From the NCBI RefSeq assembly GCF_040529065.1, contig NZ_CP132343.1:806001-870000 (forward strand): a DNA stretch of 64,000 nt, given 5' to 3'. Origin of the DNA: Xanthomonas sacchari. Lineage in GTDB: Bacteria; Pseudomonadota; Gammaproteobacteria; Xanthomonadales; Xanthomonadaceae. Numbering within the stretch: position 1 is the first letter of the stretch; each line of letters begins with the position of its first letter. Of this stretch, positions 8,549 to 20,035 are shown piece after piece. Below the pieces are notes generated by a model, which was given only the letters and a program-made list of their open reading frames with translations, was not told where the DNA came from and made no database searches. Made by a program: the position numbers and the translations under genes.

Positions 8549-9789
8549 GCAATTCGGTACTGGTAGTCGATGGAGTGGGAAAGTGCTACCGAAGTTACGG
8601 GAGCGAGTTGCAGCGCTTCGCCAGTTGGTTCGGCATTCCCGTCAAGCCGCAGTCCGAGCATTGGGTGCTGCGGAATATCTCTTTCCGGATTGGACGCGGC
8701 GAAGCCGTTGGTCTGGTCGGACAGAACGGCGCTGGCAAGAGCACATTGCTCAAGATCATCACCGGGACAGTCCGCCCAAACGAAGGTTCAGTGATGGCCA
8801 CGGGGCGCATTTCGGCGCTTCTGGAGCTTGGACTGGGCTTCAATGCAGAACTGACCGGTCGTGAGAACGCCCGCCATGCTCTCGGCCTGATGGGGACATC
8901 GAGCCATGAAATTGAATCGATGCTCGAATCGATCGAGGAGTTTGCCGAGGTTGGCGAGTACTTCGACCAGCCGATCCGTGCCTACTCGAGCGGCATGCAA
9001 ATGCGCGTGGCCTTCAGTGTGGCGACTGCTGTGCGGCCGGAGACCCTGATTGTCGACGAGGCGTTATCGGTCGGAGACTCGTACTTCGTACACAAGTGCT
9101 TCAAGCGGATACGTGAGTTTCGTGAGGCCGGCACGACGTTACTGATTGTTTCCCATGATCCTGGAGCCATTCAGGCCTTGTGCGATCGCGCGCTGTTGAT
9201 CGAGGGGGGGCGGCTGATCAAAGATGGCGATCCGCAGGAAGTCATGGATTACTACAACGCCCTGATTGCCGAAAAGGAAAATAAGAGCGTCAGGACTGCA
9301 AGTACCGATGACGGTCGTACGGCGACCGAATCGGGCACTGGCGAGGCAGTGTTTGAGTCGATTCAACTTCTCGACGAGGCGGGTGATCCAGTTGAGTATG
9401 TTGGCGTGGGCGATGCGGTGACCCTGCGCTACAAGATTCGCGTTCACGAGCCTATCGACCGGCTCGTGCTCGGCTACATGATCAAGGATCGTCTGGGCCA
9501 GCCGGTTTTCGGCACGAATACCCACCACACCGGCCAGACTCAAGAGCGGCTGCAGGCGGGGGATCAATTAATCGCCGAGGCGCGCTTCCCTATGAACCTA
9601 GGCCCTGGGACGTACTCGGTCTCTGTGGCGTTGGCTAGCGCCGAAACCCATTTGGTCAAGAATTACCATTGGCGCGACTTGGCCTTGGTGTTCAATGTCG
9701 CCAATATCCGCCACGATACCTTTGTTGGTACTGCCTGGATTCCACCAATCCTGTCGATCGAAGTCCCGCGCGGAGAGCACTTGCCGTGA
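8545..9789 (+). CDS. wzt: O-antigen ABC exporter ATPase Wzt with carbohydrate-binding tail
   Basis: A 414-residue ATPase partner of Wzm. The nucleotide-binding domain (1 to about 255) shows Walker A GQNGAGKST (59-67), the signature YSSGMQMR (about 147) and Walker B TLIVDEALSVGD. The extra C-terminal about 150 residues, rich in beta-strand patterns (AVFESIQLLDEAGDPVEYV...), match the Wzt C-terminal domain that in E. coli O8/O9a recognises the modified non-reducing end of the finished chain. That predicts export coupled to chain termination, which fits the methyltransferase gene immediately downstream (GTGA overlap). Confidence 0.93.
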   Translation: MSNSVLVVDGVGKCYRSYGSELQRFASWFGIPVKPQSEHWVLRNISFRIGRGEAVGLVGQNGAGKSTLLKIITGTVRPNEGSVMATGRISALLELGLGFNAELTGRENARHALGLMGTSSHEIESMLESIEEFAEVGEYFDQPIRAYSSGMQMRVAFSVATAVRPETLIVDEALSVGDSYFVHKCFKRIREFREAGTTLLIVSHDPGAIQALCDRALLIEGGRLIKDGDPQEVMDYYNALIAEKENKSVRTASTDDGRTATESGTGEAVFESIQLLDEAGDPVEYVGVGDAVTLRYKIRVHEPIDRLVLGYMIKDRLGQPVFGTNTHHTGQTQERLQAGDQLIAEARFPMNLGPGTYSVSVALASAETHLVKNYHWRDLALVFNVANIRHDTFVGTAWIPPILSIEVPRGEHLP

Positions 9790-11283
9790 CGTCGCAGCCG
9801 AAGCCCGTTGTCACCTCCCCGCCAGCGCTGATGGAAATGAGCGTGGGCGAGATCCTGCGGAAGATCAATACGGCCGTACTCAGAAAAACGGCAACCGGAG
9901 TCACCGGCGTCGATTCCCTGTTTTGGCCGGAAAACTTTGAAATATGGACTGCGGCGGCACCCGCAACGCCGCCGCGAGAAGTCTATGAGGTGGCCGACCT
10001 GCTTTCCCAGGACGATGCCGACTTCGTCAGCAATGCGTATCGTGTGCTGTTGCGTCGTGCGCCGGACTCGGCCGGGTTTCTCGGGAATATCGAAGCGATA
10101 CGTCGAGGTGCGCAGACCAAGCTGGAAGTCATCGCCTCGCTGCGCTTTTCGCCCGAAGGCATGGCTGTCGGCGTACCAGTACGTGGGTTGCGTCTTGCCT
10201 GGTTGCTGCATCGCTGGAAGCGCAAGCCGCTGGTGGGTCCCATTCTCTCCTGGGCATATGAGCTGCTCTGCCTAGGGCGTCGCGGAAAGCAATTGGACTG
10301 GCTGGAGGTGCGCGGAGCGCGCGAGGTTCATCGATTGGGGCGGCACGTCAATCATGTCGTCCTTGAGGCGGGTGGCCGCCTTGAGGCGATCGAGCATGAG
10401 CTCTCTGCGTTGCGGGAGGCTCGCAAGGCGCTGGAGATTCTGGTGCAATCCAACGTGTCCTCGCTTGTCGAGATTGCAAGTTTTGCGCGAGAGCTGCCCG
10501 CTCGCCTGGAGCGTGATCAGGCAATCCTGTCGCGTCTGGAGGCGCGCGAAGGCCAACTGGCTGAGGAGGAAGCGCGGCGTGCCGCTCTTGCGCCACAGTT
10601 GGACGCGCTCTATTCATCTTTCGAAGATCGTTTCCGTGGACCCGAGTCGCTGATTCAGGCGCGTGCACGTCCCTATTTGCAGTTCGTTCGCGAGTGCGGC
10701 GCGGGGACGTTGGAGGCCCCAGTCATCGACGTTGGCTGTGGGCGTGGGGAGTGGCTCGCGTTGTTGCGTGACGAAGGACTGCATGCGCGCGGCGTCGACC
10801 TCAGTTCACGTTTCGCCAATGATGCGACGGCGCGAGGTTTGGATGTGATCGAAGGGGATGCAGTCGACGTGCTCCGTGCCATGCCTGCGGGCAGCGTTGG
10901 CGCGGTCACCTCGATGCACTTGGTCGAGCACTTGCCATTTGACCGTGTTGTGGAGTTCCTTGACGTGTGTCGTCACGTGTTGCGGCCCGGCGGCCTGCTG
11001 ATCCTGGAAACGCCGAATCCCGAGAATCTGGATGTGGCGACGATCTATTTCTACATGGATCCCACCCATCGCAATCCACTGCCGCCAGAGATGTTGCGTT
11101 GGGTCGTCGAGGCGCGTGGTTATCCGGATGCAAGAATCGAGCGGCTCAGCGAGGCGCGCGAGTTGAGCGCCCCCTCTCTGCTTCCCGACGCGCTGCCTGG
11201 ATCGCCCTCTGTCAACAGCCTCATCGCACGCACGCACGTCGCTCCCGACTATGCGATCGTTGCCCATCGTGGGGAAAATTCAC

Positions 11284-11291
<8 letters not shown>
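9786..11291 (+). CDS. Coiled-coil SAM methyltransferase with DUF4214 domain, candidate O-antigen chain terminator
   Basis: A 501-residue protein with a GTG start overlapping the wzt stop. Residues about 65-125 match a DUF4214 domain (NAYRVLLRRAPDSAGFLGN). Residues about 192-283 are a long heptad-rich coiled coil (EAIEHELSALREARKALE...). Residues about 310-470 form a class I methyltransferase with SAM motif DVGCGRGEWLALL (315) and the later MHLVEHLPF and VLRPGGLLILETPNPEN. O-antigen chains made by Wzm/Wzt systems are often capped by a methyl group added by an enzyme whose coiled coil measures length (WbdD). The domain content and position suggest this role, but no kinase domain is present and the order differs from WbdD. 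It could instead methylate a sugar precursor. Confidence 0.75.
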
Positions 11292-13169
<1,878 letters not shown>

Positions 13170-13191
13170 ACGACTGAGTAGGGGGAGTACG

Positions 13192-15687
13192 GTGCGTCTT
13201 GCTATCGACATGCAGGCGTGCTTGACCGATTCTCGCGATCGCGGCATCGGCAGGTATGCTGACAACTTAGTTGCCGAAATGGTGCGTCAGCGTCAGGACG
13301 ACGAGATCCTGTTGGCGCTTGATGGCGCGGACCCTTCGCGTCTGCGTCAAGCGCGATCGCGCCTGCGCCATCAGTATGTGCGTGCGGCAACGACAGTGAT
13401 GCACTACCCCACAAACGCTTTTGTCGATCATGATGCGCTGCGGATGCAAAGTGCCGCTCGTCTTCGTGGCAGATTCTTCGAATCATTGGGTGTGGATGCA
13501 CTGTTGCATACCAGCCACTTTGAAACGCGTGGCAGCTACACAACCGCAATTGACTGGGCTGCGGATCCACGACCCGGAACGGCAGTCATTGCATACGATG
13601 TGATACCGCTGCTTTACCCCGATCGTTATCTTGAGCCGGATCCGTTCTTAGCTGAATGGTATCCGCGCAAGTGTGAGAGTTTCAGTAAATTCGATTGTTT
13701 TTTGTCCATCTCACAAGCGACACGTGTAGATTTGATCGAGCAACTGGGTATTTCTCCAGAAAAGATTCACGTAATCAATGCCGGACTCGATCCGGACATG
13801 CTTGCCATTGCGCAGGCCGATTTACCTGTGGATGAGACTATCTTGGCGCGTCGGGGCATAGACGCGCCCTTCGTGCTGATGGTCGGCAACGGGGACTGGC
13901 GCAAGAACACCATGGGAGCGGTCGAGGCGTTCGCACGGTTGCCGCGTAGCCTCCAGAAGAAATATCTGCTTGTACTCACCCAAGTCGGTACGGATGTCAA
14001 AGAGGCGCTCGCAGGGGCCTTCTCGCAGATAGCGCCGCGGGTGCGCGTGCTTGGCCGGGTCGACGATGTCGAGTTAGCGACATTGTACCGGGCGTGTCGA
14101 GTGTTCTATTTTCCTTCGTTTTATGAGGGCTTTGGTCTTCCTGTGCTTGAGGCAATGGCGTTTGGTGCGCCTGTTTTAAGTGCCAACACAGGCAGTCTGC
14201 CTGAAGTCGTGCATGATCCGCGTTGCCTGTTCGACCCGCACGACATCGACGCGGCTGCATCGCTTCTTGAAGCCGCGCTGGAAGATGTGGCCTTTCGCGA
14301 GGTGTTGGTTTCCGGCGTCAAGGCTCATGCTTGGAAGTATGACTGGACGTCCTGTGCTGAAACCGCGCTCACGGCGATGCGGACTCTGGCAGGCGAAGCG
14401 AAGGCGGCGCAGCCTCAGTTTGGAAAGGTCGACGAGTTCGACCGCTTGCGAGTGACGCAGGACGACATCGATGCCTGGTCAGAGCTTCTTATTGCTGCGC
14501 CCGATGCGGGCGGCTCTTTGGAGGGAAGCCTGACAGCTGCGGCTGCGCGAGGTCGGCGCCGAATACTAGTTGATGTCAGCGAGGTGGTGAGACTGGATGC
14601 ACGCAGCGGCATTCAGCGTGTTGTCCGCAATTATTGCGCCGGCCTTCACGCGCTAGCTGAAGATGCTCAGGTGGAGGTTCAGCCTATTTGCTGGACTGAG
14701 CACGGCATCCTATACGCAAGTGACTACGCCTCCAGCCACTTGGGTATGCCAATTGACACGGTCAACGCCGGCATGCGAGTTGCGGTGAAGCCGAACGATC
14801 TGCTGTTGATGCTCGATTCGTCGTGGTGGAGTCCGGAACGATTCGATGCCCTGCACGCCCAGGTGGCGGCTGCAGGCGGCGAGGTGGTCTGGATGGTCTA
14901 CGATCTGATCCCCTTGCTGGTGCCACACACCTGCGATCCTGGCATGCCGCCGGCGTTCCGGAGATGGCTTGAGCATGCTGCCGCCACTGCGGATGGATTT
15001 GTCTGCATTTCTGAGGCGACGCGGCAGGATCTTGAGCGCTTCCTGGATGAGCAGCCTGCTCATCCGGTGGCAAGACCCTGGACGCGTGCTATGCACCTGG
15101 GCAGCGATCTGGAGTCTGGCCAGGTCGTCGGCCAGGCTTCAGAAACGATTGCTTCGCTGCTGGAAGGATTAGGGGCCAGACCGCTGGTCCTGGCAATTGG
15201 TACGGTCGAACCGCGTAAGGACTACGCCACTATCCTTGCTGCCTTCGAAAAAGTGTGGGCACGTGGCGGTGATGTCGCGTTGGCCATCGTCGGCAAGCAT
15301 GGATGGAATGTCGAAGAGCTTGTGCTGCAACTCAAATCGCATCCGCAATTGGGCACGCGACTTTTCTGGTTGCAGGGAGTTTCCGATACGGACCTTCACC
15401 ATTTGATGGACAGGGTGGACGTCTTGGTTCAGGCGTCGATCGCGGAAGGGTTTGGTTTGCCCGTGGTAGAAGCAGGTAGTCGCGGCAAGCCGCTTTTGCT
15501 CAGCGATCTCGACGTTTTCAAGGAGATCGCGGGCGAGGAGGCAAGCTACTTCCCGGTAGGCGATGCAGAGGCGCTGGCAGCTGAAATCGAACGCGGTGTG
15601 GCTGATGGGTGGAAGGTGCCGGCCAATATCCGGACTTTGACGTGGCGCGAATCTTCGCGTGGATTGATGGAGAAGTTGCTGTATTAG
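13192..15687 (+). CDS. Two-domain (tandem GT4) glycosyltransferase
   Basis: An 831-residue cytoplasmic protein made of two GT-B glycosyltransferases. The first (1 to about 410) ends with E-x7-E motif EGFGLPVLE (about 312); the second (about 456-831) starts RILVDVSEVVRLDARSG and carries EGFGLPVVE (about 749). Such fusions act as polymerases making alternating linkages (compare WbdA for mannan), so this is the likely D-rhamnan backbone synthase; that specificity is inference. The start is a GTG with GGGGGAG 10 nt before. G+C and codon use are visibly lower (TTT, AAA, TTG codons) than in flanking housekeeping genes, as expected for transferred LPS genes. Confidence 0.85.
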   Translation: MRLAIDMQACLTDSRDRGIGRYADNLVAEMVRQRQDDEILLALDGADPSRLRQARSRLRHQYVRAATTVMHYPTNAFVDHDALRMQSAARLRGRFFESLGVDALLHTSHFETRGSYTTAIDWAADPRPGTAVIAYDVIPLLYPDRYLEPDPFLAEWYPRKCESFSKFDCFLSISQATRVDLIEQLGISPEKIHVINAGLDPDMLAIAQADLPVDETILARRGIDAPFVLMVGNGDWRKNTMGAVEAFARLPRSLQKKYLLVLTQVGTDVKEALAGAFSQIAPRVRVLGRVDDVELATLYRACRVFYFPSFYEGFGLPVLEAMAFGAPVLSANTGSLPEVVHDPRCLFDPHDIDAAASLLEAALEDVAFREVLVSGVKAHAWKYDWTSCAETALTAMRTLAGEAKAAQPQFGKVDEFDRLRVTQDDIDAWSELLIAAPDAGGSLEGSLTAAAARGRRRILVDVSEVVRLDARSGIQRVVRNYCAGLHALAEDAQVEVQPICWTEHGILYASDYASSHLGMPIDTVNAGMRVAVKPNDLLLMLDSSWWSPERFDALHAQVAAAGGEVVWMVYDLIPLLVPHTCDPGMPPAFRRWLEHAAATADGFVCISEATRQDLERFLDEQPAHPVARPWTRAMHLGSDLESGQVVGQASETIASLLEGLGARPLVLAIGTVEPRKDYATILAAFEKVWARGGDVALAIVGKHGWNVEELVLQLKSHPQLGTRLFWLQGVSDTDLHHLMDRVDVLVQASIAEGFGLPVVEAGSRGKPLLLSDLDVFKEIAGEEASYFPVGDAEALAAEIERGVADGWKVPANIRTLTWRESSRGLMEKLLY

Positions 15688-16293
15688 AGCGCGCCTTGGC
15701 GCTAGAGGAGCCGCCCGGTACTCCTTTTGAATTTCCGTTCGGCTCGTAGCCATTCCCGGAGGAATGGCCGCGAGAAGGATTACCCGACAACCGTGCTCGG
15801 ATGTAAATCGACGGCCGGGACAGAGCTTCGCTTCGCCGTTGGGTCGGTTAATCGCTCTTCCATCACGGCGCTGTTGTAGAGCTGGCGCCGGTCGGTCATG
15901 TCATCAAACACCATATTTTTTCACAAGGTGCTGGGACGCTTCATTATGCATCCATGACATGGTGTTCTTGCGAGCCGCGCTAATAACAGGCGCTATTTAC
16001 TGTCGATAGATTCGAGCAGCGCCCCACCTGAGCAATGTGCCGCCGGCATTGACGATTGGAAAATCCAATTCCTACCCGAAATGTGGTCTGCATGAACGGA
16101 ATGGATGCAGTTTTTCCACCATCAGTTTTCTGGGTGATGCCCTTCCGAAAGCTATCCGATTGTCATATCAGATCCAGATGAACCCTGCCTGGCATGCATG
16201 GCGCCCTTTTGCTGAGCAAGTAGGTCATCTGGCTCGTCAGGCAAATAACGTCGGCGGCGATCGCAAAAGCAGGCGCCGCCGACGTCGCGTTAC
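15688..16293. other. Non-coding gap between convergent LPS operons
   Basis: About 600 bp of lower-G+C DNA. It holds an 8-bp stem hairpin with a cgga loop at 15749-15768, which may help end the rightward operon, and the terminator of the leftward operon. Short open frames show no recognisable protein and no ribosome-binding site. I looked for transposase remnants and inverted repeats of an insertion sequence and found none. Confidence 0.5.
16248..16285 (-). terminator. Terminator of the arabinose-type operon
   Basis: A perfect 12-bp stem acgtcggcggcg/cgccgccgacgt with a 14-nt loop starts 9 bp past the stop of the last gene. Read on the minus strand it is followed by a T-rich TTATTTG. Confidence 0.75.
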
Positions 16294-18270
16294 TCAGTGG
16301 ACTGGCTCGATAGCGAGTCGCTGCAATGCAAAGCCGAGTTGTCGCCCATCCCCGCCAATCCCAGCGGAAACAGGGCTAAACGCATTTGGCGTTCTGATTT
16401 CGAGGGTGCACAAGTCACAATCAAGTGTGGTTTCCACGGAAGCGGAACCCTTCAGCGCAGCAGAGTAGATCCGCTTACCAGATAGCAGGACTTCAACCTG
16501 TTGCTCCTTGATGTTTCCTCCTAGGAAGGGCGCAACTTGTAAGGTCATGCGATCGCCTCGATGCGCTTTGAACTGCAGGGCGGCGCCATTTCCCAGGGAG
16601 TAAACGAAATCGCCTGTCGGTTCAGTGGTTGAAAACGAAGCGATAGAACAGTCCCTAATAGCCTCGCCGATGGCGTGGTCTCCTGCGTACATTTTTTGTG
16701 CCATTGCTGGTACGCAGAATGCATCTAGGTTGAGCGGCGATTGCTTCGGGGGATTCTCCCCGCTGCGCGGATTGATGAATATGGGGCTGGAAACCGTGTT
16801 GAGCGATAAAAGATCAAGGGAGTGCTGTTTCCCGAACATGAACTCCCAGTCGCGGTTCACGTAGACCGATGCGCCTTCACGGACCAGCTCAAGCACCAGT
16901 GCGGTCGTCATGGGCCATGACTCAGTTGTCACATCAACGAGCACGGTTTTCCCCTTCGCGGAGGGCATGATCTGAGACGGAAGCGTATATGTTTCCGCGC
17001 TCGAGAATGCCGGGTGGGGTTTGTAACTTAAGATAATGAAAACCCCAGCAAGCAAAAAAACTGCGGGCGCGATGGGTTTCGCGTACTTCTGTAGTAGCGC
17101 TGCAGCTCCTTCCATGATCAGGAAGAAGCTGATGGCGACCAAGGCGTAGACATAAAACGAGTTGAATTCATAGAGAGGGCCTGTAATACGCGTGGCCCAG
17201 AATATGGACATGACCAATGCGATCACAGCGGCGAGTGCCACATTCCTGTACCCGTGAGTTCGCTGACGCAGGGGGCCAAAGAGAATCGCTAGAGCGGAGA
17301 GGCACAGAAAAACAGCTGCAGGCCACGCGCTTGCTAATGTGACATTGTTGCTTGCGGCGGCCTCTGGATACGCATCAAACAGCCAGAAACCCAGGATGTA
17401 GCGCAGGGCGGAAGGAAAAGATGGGCACGGATCTTGGTTGGCGTGTAGGTAGGCAAGAACTTCCTGGATGTTGGATGGCCTTACAAAAATTGCGTTAATG
17501 AGAATGGGGAGCGCAAAAACAAACGCCATCACAAGCAGCCACGTCAGCGTCCGAGCATGCTGTCGCCAATTCCTACCCGTGCTCAGGATCCAGCCGACGG
17601 TTCCATAAGCGGCGACGGGAACGACCAGCGCCGCCTGCGCTATGTGTCCATGCACGCAGAATCCGAAGGCAAGCGCCAGTGCGATCAGACCCGAATCCTT
17701 TCCCCTAGATGCTGCGGCTGCTGCAATCACCAACAGAAGAAACGGCCCGAACAGAACGTGAGGCGGCCAGATGCTTGAGAGACTTCCAAAGGTCGTCAGG
17801 CCCAGGACGATGATGACAGCCAGTACCAAGGTGCTTGCAGCCCTCTTGGAGTCGCACACCAGCGCACAGAGGCTGGCCGAGAGGGCAACAAAAAAGCTCT
17901 GCAGGAGTATGCCAGCCAGGACATGCGCTTGATGCGGGCTGTTTACCAAGTGCAAAAGCTTGAAAAAGGCCAGTTCACCGAGCGCATAGACGTAGAAGAA
18001 TGCCGGGCCAGGGTGGTGGAAGTGCCAGCGAGAATAGTTTCCCAGCAGCTCCTTCAACGCTCCTGCGTTGGCAATCTGCAGGCCATTCGCCGCGAAGTCG
18101 CCGGATTCAAGGACTGCGGGGCCAAAAAGGAACTGGAATGTTCCGACGAACTGGGTGCACAGGATCACCACGAACGCGGTAAAGAAGATCATCCGCAGAT
18201 CTGGCTTGGTCAAGCTACTTGTGGGTGGCCCTTTGGGGAAAAGGAGGGCATTGGTATATTTCATGAGCAT
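16294..18270 (-). CDS. Polytopic membrane protein, predicted GT-C-type glycosyltransferase
   Basis: About 658 residues from the ATG at 18270; an in-frame TTG at 18303 would add 11, and neither has a good ribosome-binding site. About ten to twelve hydrophobic segments fill residues 30-440; a hydrophilic tail of about 220 residues should face the periplasm. Early loops carry ESGDFAANGLQ and HFHHPGPAFFYVYAL, the acidic and HPGP-type signatures often seen in GT-C transferases that use polyprenyl-phosphate sugars. As last gene of an operon making polyprenyl-phosphoryl arabinose, it is the best candidate for the transferase that uses that donor. I do not recognise a named family. G+C is clearly lower than in surrounding genes. 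Confidence 0.65.
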   Translation of the reverse strand: MLMKYTNALLFPKGPPTSSLTKPDLRMIFFTAFVVILCTQFVGTFQFLFGPAVLESGDFAANGLQIANAGALKELLGNYSRWHFHHPGPAFFYVYALGELAFFKLLHLVNSPHQAHVLAGILLQSFFVALSASLCALVCDSKRAASTLVLAVIIVLGLTTFGSLSSIWPPHVLFGPFLLLVIAAAAASRGKDSGLIALALAFGFCVHGHIAQAALVVPVAAYGTVGWILSTGRNWRQHARTLTWLLVMAFVFALPILINAIFVRPSNIQEVLAYLHANQDPCPSFPSALRYILGFWLFDAYPEAAASNNVTLASAWPAAVFLCLSALAILFGPLRQRTHGYRNVALAAVIALVMSIFWATRITGPLYEFNSFYVYALVAISFFLIMEGAAALLQKYAKPIAPAVFLLAGVFIILSYKPHPAFSSAETYTLPSQIMPSAKGKTVLVDVTTESWPMTTALVLELVREGASVYVNRDWEFMFGKQHSLDLLSLNTVSSPIFINPRSGENPPKQSPLNLDAFCVPAMAQKMYAGDHAIGEAIRDCSIASFSTTEPTGDFVYSLGNGAALQFKAHRGDRMTLQVAPFLGGNIKEQQVEVLLSGKRIYSAALKGSASVETTLDCDLCTLEIRTPNAFSPVSAGIGGDGRQLGFALQRLAIEPVH

Positions 18271-18313
18271 CGTATTTATAATATCCGTGAAGGGCGAATT
18301 CAACGAGGCGCGT

Positions 18314-18718
18314 TCATTGCGGTGAGGCGATCTTGAAGCTCAGATGCTTGTGCCCAATAAAGCTCGTGAAGATGGGTGTGATCACGCCCACGGCGTGTGC
18401 AACGGCTTCGGGATAAAAATTGAACCCGACCGATGGGAAAAGCCAGCGTGCCAGCAGCAAGCTGATCGCGATCGTCTGCAAGATGGCGAGTATGTTCACG
18501 GTCACGAACCAGAACGCCTGCTTATGCAGCGCGTTTCCCGCTTTTTTGAACACGAACTGGCGGTTAAGCACGAACGCGATCGTCATGCCAATCAGGTAGG
18601 CCAGCGCGATAGCGGGGACATAAGCGAGCCAATGGCTCAGGAGGATTCGCGAGGAAAAGTTGGCCGCGGCAGCAATGCCTCCCACGACCACAAAGCCGAT
18701 GAACTGACGACTGATCAT
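18314..18718 (-). CDS. GtrA-family membrane protein
   Basis: A 134-residue protein with four predicted membrane helices and the GtrA pattern (FIGFVVVGGIAAAANF near the start, LNRQFVFKK in the middle, ending FIGHKHLSFK). GtrA proteins are linked to moving polyprenyl-phosphate sugars across the inner membrane, and a GtrA-like gene (Rv3789) sits beside dprE1/dprE2 in mycobacteria. Here it overlaps the upstream FAD gene by 4 bp (ATGA) and precedes the predicted GT-C gene. It is therefore a good candidate for flipping or presenting polyprenyl-phosphoryl arabinose. Confidence 0.85.
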   Translation of the reverse strand: MISRQFIGFVVVGGIAAAANFSSRILLSHWLAYVPAIALAYLIGMTIAFVLNRQFVFKKAGNALHKQAFWFVTVNILAILQTIAISLLLARWLFPSVGFNFYPEAVAHAVGVITPIFTSFIGHKHLSFKIASPQ

Positions 18719-20013
18719 GCCTGCGACAGCGCCGTTCGCGCGAGCTGGCTCCCTACTGCAATGCTCTCATTGATCGAGCGATCTTCCGGGTAGTAATACG
18801 CCGTATCGGCCATGTAGAAGCCCTGCAGCGGCGTCTTCATCGGCGGCAGCATGTCCTGGAAACCAGGCGGGCAGATGGTCTGCGCGTACTCGTAGCGATG
18901 GCAATGGGTGGCGCGGATCCACTCCGGCTTGAAGTCCGGATTGATCATCGGCAGGTAGCTGATGACCTCGTCGATCAGTTGCTGGTTGCTCCACTGCCAC
19001 TTCGGGTGGGTCTTGGGCATGTAGTAGGGCGCATACACGATGTGCTCGCCCGGACCCTTGCCGGGGTTGAGGTTGCTGTACTCGATCAGGCCGGGGATGG
19101 CGATCCGCTCGTCGCTGATGTTCATCCAGAAGTTCTCGCTGACCGGCTTGGACAGCTTCAGGATCACGCAGGCGACCGGGATGTTCTCGATCGCGGCGAC
19201 CTGGTCGGCGAAGGCCGTGGGCAGGCCGGGCACCATGCCGGGCACGTACTGGATCGGGGCCGTCGATACCACGCCGTCATAGGCATGATGGCCGTCGCGG
19301 GTGCGGATGCCGGTGACCTTGCCGTCGACCGAGGCGACTTCCTCGATCGGCTGCGACAGCAGGATGCGTCCGCCCAGGCGCGTCACTTCTGCGGCCATGC
19401 GCTCCAGCAGCACGGCCGAGCCGCCCTCCAGATAGCCCATGCTTTCGTTGAACAGGTTGCGTCGCGACAGCGCCACGCGCTTGATGCGGGTGCCAATCCA
19501 CGACGCGGACAGGTCGTTCTGGTATTCGAAGAACTTCAGTGCGAAGGCCTTCTCCCACATCACCTTGTAGGCCTTGGGGCCGATCCAGCGGGTGATCCAG
19601 TCGCGCGCGTTCTCCTTGTCCAGCGCGGTCCAGTCGCTGATGCCCTTGGTGTGCATGACGTGCAGGGCGTAACGGATCTTGTCGACCAGCCCCAGGTGCG
19701 GGAAGCCGAGCAGCGCGAACGGCGTGCCCCACTTGTGCAGCTTGCCCTGGTAGTAGTAGCCCATCTTGGTGTCCGTCCAGTGCAGGCGGTCGGACAGCTT
19801 CAGGTCCTCAAGCAGCTTGAACAGCGGGAAATCGGTCTTGCAGATGAAGTGGTAATAGCGCTCGATGCGCAGGCCGTCGAAGTCGAAGTCCGCGGACATG
19901 CCGCCGATGCGGTCGTCGCGTTCGTAGACGTCGACCTGGTGGCCCTTCTTCAGCAGTTCCATGGCAGCCATCAGGCCCATGGGGCCGCTGCCGACGATCG
20001 CGAATGTACTCAT
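18715..20013 (-). CDS. FAD-dependent oxidoreductase (amine oxidase/UGM-like fold)
   Basis: A 432-residue flavoprotein with an N-terminal dinucleotide fold IVGSGPMGLMAAMEL, then the acidic strand end VYERDDRIGGMSADF that binds the FAD ribose, and a C-terminal FAD-contact region FYMADTAYYYPEDRSINES. The overall pattern is that of the protoporphyrinogen-oxidase/amine-oxidase/UDP-galactopyranose-mutase group. The exact substrate is not evident. Its place in a sugar-lipid operon suggests a sugar or sugar-lipid redox or ring-contraction step rather than haem synthesis. It is followed by gtrA with a 4-bp overlap. Confidence 0.75.
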   Translation of the reverse strand: MSTFAIVGSGPMGLMAAMELLKKGHQVDVYERDDRIGGMSADFDFDGLRIERYYHFICKTDFPLFKLLEDLKLSDRLHWTDTKMGYYYQGKLHKWGTPFALLGFPHLGLVDKIRYALHVMHTKGISDWTALDKENARDWITRWIGPKAYKVMWEKAFALKFFEYQNDLSASWIGTRIKRVALSRRNLFNESMGYLEGGSAVLLERMAAEVTRLGGRILLSQPIEEVASVDGKVTGIRTRDGHHAYDGVVSTAPIQYVPGMVPGLPTAFADQVAAIENIPVACVILKLSKPVSENFWMNISDERIAIPGLIEYSNLNPGKGPGEHIVYAPYYMPKTHPKWQWSNQQLIDEVISYLPMINPDFKPEWIRATHCHRYEYAQTICPPGFQDMLPPMKTPLQGFYMADTAYYYPEDRSINESIAVGSQLARTALSQA

Positions 20014-20035
20014 GGTTCTGGTCTCGTATGACGGG

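Noticed and set aside
15688-16293. Degenerate insertion sequence in the LPS gap
   Set aside because: No transposase-like peptide in any frame, no terminal inverted repeats or target duplication found by eye.
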